Source: Candidatus Anaerobiospirillum stercoravium (lineage in GTDB: Bacteria; Pseudomonadota; Gammaproteobacteria; Enterobacterales; Succinivibrionaceae). From it: a DNA stretch of 33,889 bases. A model generated the notes under the pieces. It did not search any database and had not been told where the DNA came from. It was given only the letters and a program-made list of their open reading frames with translations. The position numbers and the translations under genes were made by a program. The stretch's first letter is position 1, and each line of letters starts with the position of its first letter. The stretch covers positions 1 through 33,889 of the forward strand of contig DXIF01000244.1 in assembly GCA_019113025.1 (NCBI GenBank), given 5' to 3'. Of the stretch, positions 1-7,417 are shown in pieces.

Positions 1-20
1 CAGTCATAAGCGGGCATAAG

Positions 21-49
21 CGAGTGTTAAAATTTCAAACACTCGTTTT
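21..49. terminator. Inverted repeat CGAGTGTT/AACACTCG followed by TTTT (possible terminator)
   Basis: CGAGTGTT (21-28), 9-nt loop, AACACTCG (38-45), then TTTT. Confidence 0.4.
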
Positions 50-97
50 GTGACAGCTTGCCTGAATGTGTTTAGGACCCTCCTTATTAAGACGGGA

Positions 98-131
98 GGA
101 AGCCATGTGCGTAAGCACATGGAGACTTCAC
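98..131 (+). mobile_element. Possible right-end hairpin of an IS200/IS605 (IS1341-like) element, omegaRNA 3'-end-like
   Basis: GGAAG CCATGTGC-GTAA-GCACATGG AGA CTTCAC: perfect 8-bp stem with GNRA-type loop plus GAAG/CTTC outer pairing across an AGA bulge; layout resembles IS605-family RE/omegaRNA ends. No tnpB ORF in the window. Confidence 0.4.
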
Positions 132-446
132 CTCAAGCCCCCCGATAAATATCAGCGTCCCGCTCCGCGCGCGCCCGCGCCGGATCCACCCGCCCACGCT
201 GAGTATGCCCTCGTGGCTGGAGCTATTGCCTCCCACAGCTTCCCAAATAGGGCGCAATGATAGAGCAACCTCCCTACTGCGCCCGTGACCGCGCTCAGTC
301 CTTTCCTTTAGCGCTTACGTTAGGGACTACGTATTACGTATAATGAGCTGACCTGAGCGCAGAGCGGCGCAGCGCCGGGGTCGTAACTTACCCTAGTTCT
401 TTGTCTTGCCTTTGATTGTTGTTGTCGCACCAGCTACCGGCCTTAT

Positions 447-475
447 TTGACTAGGCTTGGTCAAAATGATAGCAT
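447..475 (+). promoter_or_regulatory. Sigma70-like promoter upstream of the anmK fusion
   Basis: TTGACT (447-452), 17-bp spacer, TAGCAT (470-475); the -35 also lies in the inverted repeat TTGAC...GTCAA. Confidence 0.35.
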
Positions 476-510
476 CATAAAATAGTAAGAAGTTAAATTA
501 AGGGTAAGGT

Positions 511-2235
511 ATGGCACGAGTTAGAGAGTTCAGTTTAGAGGATCTTGGAATCCCTAATTTAGCGGTCAAACGGCATAAATTAGCCAATGGCACCATTAGA
601 TGCTATGTGATTGAGACCAAAACAGTCTGGGATTCTGCTAACAAGCGCGCCAAGCCTGCCTACACGAAGAGTGTCGGTGTGGTTGAAAACAACTCCGAGT
701 TTGGGCGCATCATATTCAAAGAGGAGTTCCTTGAGCGCTACCCACAGCTGCGTGAGGTAACCGTTCTGCGCAAGGAAAACTACAAATACGTCTACCGTAA
801 GGGATCAATTCACCCAAACGTTAACCAAGCCCCGGGCACAACCGCGCCGGTGGGCTATCTCAAGCGCGGCCTTAAGCGCTATGCCCCGCAAGCCGACCAT
901 CAAGCGCAAGCGCCGACCGCGTGTGAATACTACATTGGCCTGATGTCAGGCACCAGTATCGACGGCATGGATGGCGTCTTAGTCGCCCTGACGCCCGATG
1001 AGCACAGCCTAGGCGGCGTCACCTTAAAGACCATTGCCACCGCGTCCTTAGACTGGACCGACGCCGGGCGCCACTTGCTCAATCAGCTCTGTCAGCCCAG
1101 CCACGCAAAGAACAATGTGGTCGCGGTAGCCGCCGCCCGCCAAGTAGTAGCCGCCCAATCAAGCCTAGTGGTGGCTGAGCTCTTAAGTAAGGCAAAGCTT
1201 AGTGCCACCGATATTACCGCCATTGGCTCCCATGGCCAAACCGTGTGGCATGCCCCTACTCCCTCTGCGTCGCAACACTTAACTGCATGCCTCCCGCCTC
1301 AAGACCAGCTGAGCCAAGCCCAGCAGGAACAGTTAAAGCACCTGCACCTTGGGATGAGCCTGCAAATTGATAATGGGCCCCTGCTGGCAGGCAGCACCGG
1401 CATCGATGTGGTCTCAGATCTGCGTTCGGCGGATTTAGCCCAAGGCGGCCAAGGCGCGCCCCTGACCCAAGCTTTTCACCAAATGATCTTTGGGGATCCC
1501 CATAAGGTGCGCATGGTCTTAAACCTAGGGGGCATCGCCAACCTAACCGTGTTAGATCACGGGAGACTGCAAGCAGCTTATGACACGGGTCCGGCCAATA
1601 CCTTGATCGATCTGTGCTGCCAAACCTATGCTGCGCAAAACTTTGATCGCGACGGCTTGCTCGCACGCTCAGGTAAGGTCAATACCGCGCAGCTCCAACT
1701 GTTGCTCAGTGATCCCTACTTTGCCCAGCCCGCCCCTAAATCCACCGGCCGCGAGCTCTTTAATGCGCACTATCTCAAGACCAAACTCGGCTTACAGCTC
1801 AGCGCCGCTGAGTTTACCGCCCAAGAATCAGACAAGGAGCTCAGCCCCGCTGTCACCAATCTCATCGCGACCTTAACCGAGTTTACCGCCCGCACCGTAT
1901 CAGACCAAATCGTAGCCCAAGCCCGTCAGCTGACAGACCCTCAAGACCCCATCGAGCTCATTGTCTGCGGTGGCGGTGCCTTTAATACCTATCTGATGGA
2001 GCGCATCCAGGCCTTAGGTCAGAAGAGTGGCCTCAAGCTTACTCTCCGCAATGCCTCAGATTTAGGGGTAGACGCTAAATTCATTGAGGCCCAGGCCTTT
2101 GCCTACTTTGCCTACTGCATGGTCCACGCGCAGCCGCTCAACCTCGGACAATCTACCGGCGCGCTCCATCCGAGCATCTTAGGCAGCCTGAGCCCCGCGC
2201 TTAATGGCCACTACGCGCGAACCCAACGCTCCTAA
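511..2235 (+). CDS. anmK: Anhydro-N-acetylmuramic acid kinase with a ~135-aa N-terminal transposase-like domain
   Basis: AnmK motif YYIGLMSGTSIDGMDGVLVAL begins near aa 140; GSHGQTVWH, VLNLGGIANLT, YDTGPANTLID and CGGGAFN motifs present; preceded in frame by an unrelated AT-richer N-terminal segment. Confidence 0.93.
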   Translation: MARVREFSLEDLGIPNLAVKRHKLANGTIRCYVIETKTVWDSANKRAKPAYTKSVGVVENNSEFGRIIFKEEFLERYPQLREVTVLRKENYKYVYRKGSIHPNVNQAPGTTAPVGYLKRGLKRYAPQADHQAQAPTACEYYIGLMSGTSIDGMDGVLVALTPDEHSLGGVTLKTIATASLDWTDAGRHLLNQLCQPSHAKNNVVAVAAARQVVAAQSSLVVAELLSKAKLSATDITAIGSHGQTVWHAPTPSASQHLTACLPPQDQLSQAQQEQLKHLHLGMSLQIDNGPLLAGSTGIDVVSDLRSADLAQGGQGAPLTQAFHQMIFGDPHKVRMVLNLGGIANLTVLDHGRLQAAYDTGPANTLIDLCCQTYAAQNFDRDGLLARSGKVNTAQLQLLLSDPYFAQPAPKSTGRELFNAHYLKTKLGLQLSAAEFTAQESDKELSPAVTNLIATLTEFTARTVSDQIVAQARQLTDPQDPIELIVCGGGAFNTYLMERIQALGQKSGLKLTLRNASDLGVDAKFIEAQAFAYFAYCMVHAQPLNLGQSTGALHPSILGSLSPALNGHYARTQRS

Positions 2236-2406
2236 CCTCAGCCCGCGCCTGCTGCACCCACGGGCCACCCCGAAGAGGCGCGCCCGCTGGGCTGCGACCG
2301 AATGGCTATGCCCGAATAGCCACGCCCAACGGGGCGCGTGCGCAGGGGCGCGGCGCAGGGCGGCGCCGCGCAGGCGGGACGAAACTTGCGGGCTTAAGGC
2401 CCGTGC

Positions 2407-2412
2407 TATACT
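2407..2412 (+). promoter_or_regulatory. -10-like TATACT upstream of the structured RNA
   Basis: ACTTGC-17 bp-TATACT; -10 good, -35 weak. Confidence 0.3.
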
Positions 2413-2470
2413 GGCAAAAGTCCGGGCTTTGTCCGGTATCGACATAAGACAACGCTTAAGATAGGCACGG

Positions 2471-2627
2471 CGTACGCTAAGCTCAGGTGCTTAGGAACGC
2501 TCTGCTCCCTAAGACAGGATGTCTGGGAGCCGGATACAAGAGGAGGAAGACCTAAGCGCACAGTTTGGTGAACCCTTGGAGGCAACACCACGGAGGGTGC
2601 TCACTCTGAGGATGGGTTTTAGGTACG
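2471..2627 (+). ncRNA. Candidate structured RNA (5'-UTR element or small RNA), family unknown
   Basis: Nested helices: CGTAC(g)CTAA 2471-2480/TTAGGTACG 2619-2627; CTCAG 2482-2486/CTGAG 2606-2610; GTG-CTTAGG 2487-2495/CCTAAG-cg-CAC 2551-2561; GCTCCC-taa-GACA-gga-TGTC-t-GGGAGC 2504-2530; TGGTG 2566-2570/CACCA 2586-2590. Confidence 0.55.
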
Positions 2628-2643
2628 TTAGTCGAGTTGCTGC

Positions 2644-5076
2644 ATGAGCACATCCACCCTGATCACTTTAGTGGTAATTGCCGTCGTCTTGGTTTTGTTT
2701 GTCCTACCGCTGCGCATGTCGTGGCGCTCCAAGGGCATTATCGCGCTCATCGCTCTCATCGCTCCCAGCAAGAGCTATCTGTACTTGGTAGTAGGAGGCG
2801 ATGCCTTTGACCCCCATATTCCCTACAACCTCACCTTTATCTTAGATTTAGCCCGCACCACCGCCATTTTCTTAGCACTCTTGGTCTTGCTGCGCCTAAT
2901 CATCAATGTGGGCTATCGCCTCTTGCACTTAAACTGGCATTGTGAGCTGTTCCCGACCTCCTCGCTGTTCCATGCCCAGCTCATGGTGATCGCGTCCTTG
3001 CTTTTAGCCTGCTATGGCACATCCTGCGCCTACAGCACGCCTGAGCTCAAGCGCTATGAGTTTACCTTAGAGCGCTTAGATCCGCGCCTTGAGGGCATGA
3101 AGATCATCATGCTCTCCGATCTTCATATCTCAACTCCCACTGATGCAAGCTACATCTACCAGCTGGTTGAGCGGGTTAATGCCAGCAAGCCCGATCTGAT
3201 CTTACTCAATGGCGACATAGTTGATGGCACCTTGGCGCAGCGCCGCCCCTTAACCGACCTACTCTTTGCGCTCAAGGCCAAATACGGCGTCTTTATCACC
3301 AGCGGCAACCACGAGTACTACTCCAACTACCCAAAGTGGCGTCAATACTTTGAGCAAGGCGGCTTCATCAGCCTCGACAATAAGGTTGTAGCCTTACAAG
3401 ACCAAGCAGGTAAGCTACTGCTCAACCTAGGCGGTCTAACCGACCCCCGCGCGGCGCGCTATAACTTGCCCACCCCTGATGTCACTGGAGTCGTGCAAGC
3501 CTTAGATGACCGCGCGCCAAGCCTGATTATGTCCCACCGCCCGCAATACGCGGTCGATTTAGCGCTCACTGCCCACCAAATCAACGCGCAACGCGCCCAA
3601 GCTGCCGCAAAGATAGCAGCTCAGAACGCAGCGGTGCACCCAGCTGCCCCTCAAGCTAACGCCCCTGCGGACGCCCCAACGGAGGCCAAAGCGGACGTCC
3701 AAGCAGCAGAGACCAAGGCCCCCGCCCCTAACTTTATCCCCAAGCATGTGGATTTAGTGCTCTCAGGCCACACTCATGGCGGGCTGGCCTATGGCTGGCG
3801 CGAGCTGATTGCTCAAGCTAATGGCGGCTTTGTCTCTGGGCACTATCAGCTCAATCACACCCACTTGGTAGTGGGCAACGGCATCATGGTCTGGATGGGC
3901 TTTCCGTTGCGCTTGGGCGTCCCTAACCAAATTGTTGAGCTGACCTTACATAGCAAGCTGCCCCAAGGCAAAATGCCGCTGCCACTCAGCGCGCGCTTAA
4001 CCGCCGCCGCCGAGCTCAAGTATGAAGCCGCGCAAAAGGCTAAAGCCCAGCAAGACGCATCCAAACCAGCTCTGGCCGCCCGCGCGCAGCTCACCATGCC
4101 CGCTGCGCAAGAGAGCGTTAACCCAGCAGCGGCCCCACTCAGCCCTGAGCACATCATTGCCCCGCACAGCGATGACGGCATCATTGATAGCTTTAGCCTA
4201 GCGCAGAGCGATGAGATTAAGCCTAGCGGCAGCGTACTCCATATTCCAAGAGAGCTGTCCAACCTCGAGCTCATCTTACCGATGGTCGATGCAGAGACCG
4301 GAGCGGTCTCAAGTGCCATCACCAAGCTGGCAGTGCTGCCCGAGCGCATCTCCCACGACCAACTGCGCCGCATCAACGCGATTTTGGCCGAAGACCCAAC
4401 CCGCGCTGCGCAGCCCGCCCAGCAAGAAGCTTCCAGTGACAAGCAGGAAAGCCTGAGCACCGATCCTAAGAGCGGCGTAAGCGTCATCTTGCTCAAGGAT
4501 GCCCCACTCAAGACGCAGCCGACACAGCAGAATACCAAGCAAGCGGCACCACAAGCCGCGGCGAACAAGCCTGCAGCTCAGGGGCAAGCACCCGCGCAGC
4601 CCACAGCTCAGCCTGCCACCAACCAGCAGGCGCCCGCCCCGCAAAGCGCCGCACCGCATCCTACTGAGCCCGAGCCTGCTGAGCCTGCACCGACTGAACC
4701 TGCGCCCGCCGAACGGGGACAATTGCACCTGACCGCAGTCGCTCCAAATGCCGCGCCGCAGGTGAGCACCAACCGGCCCACTGCCGCCCAAGGCGCCGTG
4801 AATGCCGCTGATGTCAGCGCGGCGCTCAGTCCTGAGGAGCAAGCCGATCACATGACCGCGCTGGAGGATAATGCCCTCTACAACCTAGGACCGGTCTCGG
4901 CGGCCACTTCTTACACGCTGGAGCTGCAAACGGAGTACGCAATCTCCCTTGACCCGAACAATCAAGCGCGCAGCGACAGCACCGTGTCAGACCTCCTGAG
5001 CACCCCGGACAAGGACAACAACGCGGACGCCAACGCGGGCGCGAACCCAGGCACTGAGTCGGCCGCAGCGCCATAA
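2644..5076 (+). CDS. Membrane-anchored calcineurin-like metallophosphoesterase (YaeI/YkuE-like) with low-complexity insert and long Ala/Pro/Gln-rich C-terminal extension
   Basis: N-terminal TM segments; IIMLSDLHIS, LNGDIVDG, TSGNHEYYSN, SGHTHGG metallophosphoesterase motifs. Confidence 0.85.
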   Translation: MSTSTLITLVVIAVVLVLFVLPLRMSWRSKGIIALIALIAPSKSYLYLVVGGDAFDPHIPYNLTFILDLARTTAIFLALLVLLRLIINVGYRLLHLNWHCELFPTSSLFHAQLMVIASLLLACYGTSCAYSTPELKRYEFTLERLDPRLEGMKIIMLSDLHISTPTDASYIYQLVERVNASKPDLILLNGDIVDGTLAQRRPLTDLLFALKAKYGVFITSGNHEYYSNYPKWRQYFEQGGFISLDNKVVALQDQAGKLLLNLGGLTDPRAARYNLPTPDVTGVVQALDDRAPSLIMSHRPQYAVDLALTAHQINAQRAQAAAKIAAQNAAVHPAAPQANAPADAPTEAKADVQAAETKAPAPNFIPKHVDLVLSGHTHGGLAYGWRELIAQANGGFVSGHYQLNHTHLVVGNGIMVWMGFPLRLGVPNQIVELTLHSKLPQGKMPLPLSARLTAAAELKYEAAQKAKAQQDASKPALAARAQLTMPAAQESVNPAAAPLSPEHIIAPHSDDGIIDSFSLAQSDEIKPSGSVLHIPRELSNLELILPMVDAETGAVSSAITKLAVLPERISHDQLRRINAILAEDPTRAAQPAQQEASSDKQESLSTDPKSGVSVILLKDAPLKTQPTQQNTKQAAPQAAANKPAAQGQAPAQPTAQPATNQQAPAPQSAAPHPTEPEPAEPAPTEPAPAERGQLHLTAVAPNAAPQVSTNRPTAAQGAVNAADVSAALSPEEQADHMTALEDNALYNLGPVSAATSYTLELQTEYAISLDPNNQARSDSTVSDLLSTPDKDNNADANAGANPGTESAAAP

Positions 5077-5138
5077 TCAGGGCGTGCGGGGCCAACTCTG
5101 TTACACTAAGCGCAATATGAGCTAACAGTGAGGATATT

Positions 5139-5655
5139 ATGGCCCCACAATCAGCGAGCGCTACTCCCAGCGCTAACGAAAACGACAAACTGGCATACCT
5201 GCCCCACATCCCCACCCGTGACGAATACCAAGCGCTTTTGGCCACTTACCGCCAAGAAATGCAGCATATGATCAAGGGTGATGACGCAACGGCAATCACG
5301 GCGCGCACCGAAATTAAGGACTACTGCCAAAGTTGCCTTAAGAAGTTTGACCTCTTAGTACAGACCCCGGTCTATAGCACCATCATGATGGGGCAAAATT
5401 TTCGCTGGATGTAACGCCTCGAGCGTTACTGGCCGCCGGTTTCGTTCACCGTCGAGCAACTGGTTGGGATCACCCTCCGGCTCAAGCTGCGCGGCTATGA
5501 GTCCATCGCCGCTCTCCCAGATGCGCATCTTAATCCCACAACATTTAGGCCTCCCTCCGATCCCAAACCTAACGGTGCTGAAGTCTCACCTCGAGCACAT
5601 CCCATTCTTCCTCATCTACAATGAGCTCGTCGAGGCTAGCGCCTATGTGCCCTAA
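5139..5655 (+). pseudogene. Decayed, truncated paralogue of the downstream 545-aa ISAs1-like protein
   Basis: IPTRDEYQALLATYRQEM...CLKKFDLLVQ parallels ITREEFQQVLQSHQDYM...CLKIYDHAVE downstream; homology continues past the in-frame TAA (5412-5414) as FTVEQLVGITLRLKLRGYESIAAL versus LTVDQLIWVAVLTKLHGAEDVDDI; later frame disruption. Confidence 0.6.
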
Positions 5656-5785
5656 ATCCTCTAAGCGCACCTGAAGCTTGTTTGAGCTACAAGCTCTTAT
5701 CCTCAATTTGCATCGCACGCCGCACCTTGAAGCGGCGTTTGCGGTTATAGTGACGGTACGATTGGCCCACATAAGGAGAACATCT

Positions 5786-7315
5786 ATGTCCCGCTCCCGA
5801 GCTTCTCAACGCAAGGCTCCCACTACCAGCAAGGCTCCCACTACCAATAGCAGCGAGCCAACGCCCGACATCGCCATGACGCTCAATGAAGGCGAGCTGC
5901 TGGGCGAGTCATCCGGTGAGTCTGTGCAATTTTCCTTTAGCCCGATTACGCGCGAGGAGTTCCAACAGGTCTTGCAGTCACACCAAGACTATATGCGCAA
6001 GAACAATCCTGAGCATGACGATGCTGAGTTCATAGAGGCCCTCGCCACATATCATGACCAGTGTCTTAAGATCTACGATCATGCCGTCGAAAACAACTTT
6101 GTGATCGTACAAGCCCTCAATGCATGCCTAAAGCAGCTCGTGCGCCTCAATGCCGATGACTCGCGTATCCCTCAGAAGCATGCGCACTTAACCGTCGATC
6201 AACTGATATGGGTGGCGGTGCTGACCAAGCTCCATGGCGCTGAAGATGTTGACGATATCGTCAGTCAGTACTACATACACTATCCCGAGCTCTATTTGGC
6301 GATCCCAGAGCTGCCGCCCCTAGAACAGGGGCCTGAGGCATCGGAGGTCATGGCCGCACTGTACTTATTAGATGAGCCTGAGCTCAATTGCTTGATCTTG
6401 CGCCACTTACGGCTGCTCGCCACCCTCTTGAAGCAATTAGAACGAGAGGGCATCCCCGTCAGCACCAAAGAGCTGTTCTTAGACACCCTGACTCAGCTGA
6501 TTCCGCCGCGCACTCACACGGAGCTGGTGGCGCTAAGCGCCGGCGATCTGGAGGTATGCGGCGATATCTTGTTAGGCGAGATCATGGTCCCCGAGCTCCT
6601 TTATGCCAAGTGCGGTGGCAGCAACCAAGCCAATGTGGTGCTCAAAGTACCTGAAAACGAGCTGTTCTCCCAGCTCTTTATGGCGGTCGAGCAGCTCTTT
6701 GACCAGTATGATCAGGATCAAGCCCACGGCTTTAAGGCCGAGGCTTACCAAGGCCTTGATGAGTGGGGCGTGGCGCATCTTGATCCTGATAGCTACTTTG
6801 AGGCTAGCAGCACCGACACCAAAGATGGGACGGAGCTTAGCTATAAGCTTGAGCTGTTTGACGTGCCGGAGCTGTTGCCTTTGGGCTTAAACTCCTTGCC
6901 GTGGATCCAAAATATCGTGCGCCTGACCACTACCACCAAGCCGCTGGGCAAGAGCAAAGCGCGAGCGCACACTGAGGTCAGCTACTATGTCAGCTCGCTT
7001 ATCGAATATTGCACCGACCCAGACATCATCTTGAGTATCATCTTAGGCGAGCGCCACTATCTCTTAGGTGACACCTATGATTTCGACATCGACCATCTGG
7101 TGGACGTGCAGCACAAGGAGTGCCCGCTCAACAAGCTGTGCCGGAAGTTGCTCAACAACTTCATTGAGATCAACAATAACATGGGCATCAAGCCCAAGCT
7201 CAAGAGCAAAAAGGCTGCCCGTGAGCTGATGGAGCAAATGCCGATGAGCATGATCTTCGAGCGCCTCTTAGCCTACGAGCTCAAGCACATTAAGGCGCAC
7301 CACAGCGAAGATTAG
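5786..7315 (+). CDS. Divergent ISAs1-family transposase-like protein, probably catalytically inactive
   Basis: RBS AAGGAG then ATG at 5786 (track start 5678 is upstream). HLTVDQLIWVAVLTKLHGAEDVDDI resembles the ISAs1 N-terminal HpL.DiL...L.GAe...dI block; EVSYYVSSLI...ERHYLLGDTYDFDIDHLVDV resembles the RYYISSL...iR.HW.IEN.LHW.LDV block. Confidence 0.55.
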   Translation: MSRSRASQRKAPTTSKAPTTNSSEPTPDIAMTLNEGELLGESSGESVQFSFSPITREEFQQVLQSHQDYMRKNNPEHDDAEFIEALATYHDQCLKIYDHAVENNFVIVQALNACLKQLVRLNADDSRIPQKHAHLTVDQLIWVAVLTKLHGAEDVDDIVSQYYIHYPELYLAIPELPPLEQGPEASEVMAALYLLDEPELNCLILRHLRLLATLLKQLEREGIPVSTKELFLDTLTQLIPPRTHTELVALSAGDLEVCGDILLGEIMVPELLYAKCGGSNQANVVLKVPENELFSQLFMAVEQLFDQYDQDQAHGFKAEAYQGLDEWGVAHLDPDSYFEASSTDTKDGTELSYKLELFDVPELLPLGLNSLPWIQNIVRLTTTTKPLGKSKARAHTEVSYYVSSLIEYCTDPDIILSIILGERHYLLGDTYDFDIDHLVDVQHKECPLNKLCRKLLNNFIEINNNMGIKPKLKSKKAARELMEQMPMSMIFERLLAYELKHIKAHHSED

Positions 7316-7385
7316 CGACCTGCCGTACGGCACTTAAGCGGCAAGACTACAATGCAGCGCAACACTGCCGCTTGCTGCCTGATAC

Positions 7386-7416
7386 AAGATATGGGGCCTG
7401 TGGCCCCCTATCTTTT
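7386..7416. terminator. Bidirectional intrinsic terminator between convergent genes
   Basis: AAGATAtGGGGCC-TGT-GGCCCCcTATCTTTT. Confidence 0.8.
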
Positions 7417-7417
7417 A

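Noticed and set aside
2413-2430. AAAGTCCGGGCT-like segment resembling RNase P RNA CR-I
   Set aside because: No GGAGG before it and no ACAGAACCCGGCTTA-type CR-V downstream at the expected distance.
3855-4851. Minus-strand ORFs 3855-4568 and 4309-4851 opposite the metallophosphoesterase
   Set aside because: Antisense shadows of low-complexity coding sequence; no recognisable domain.
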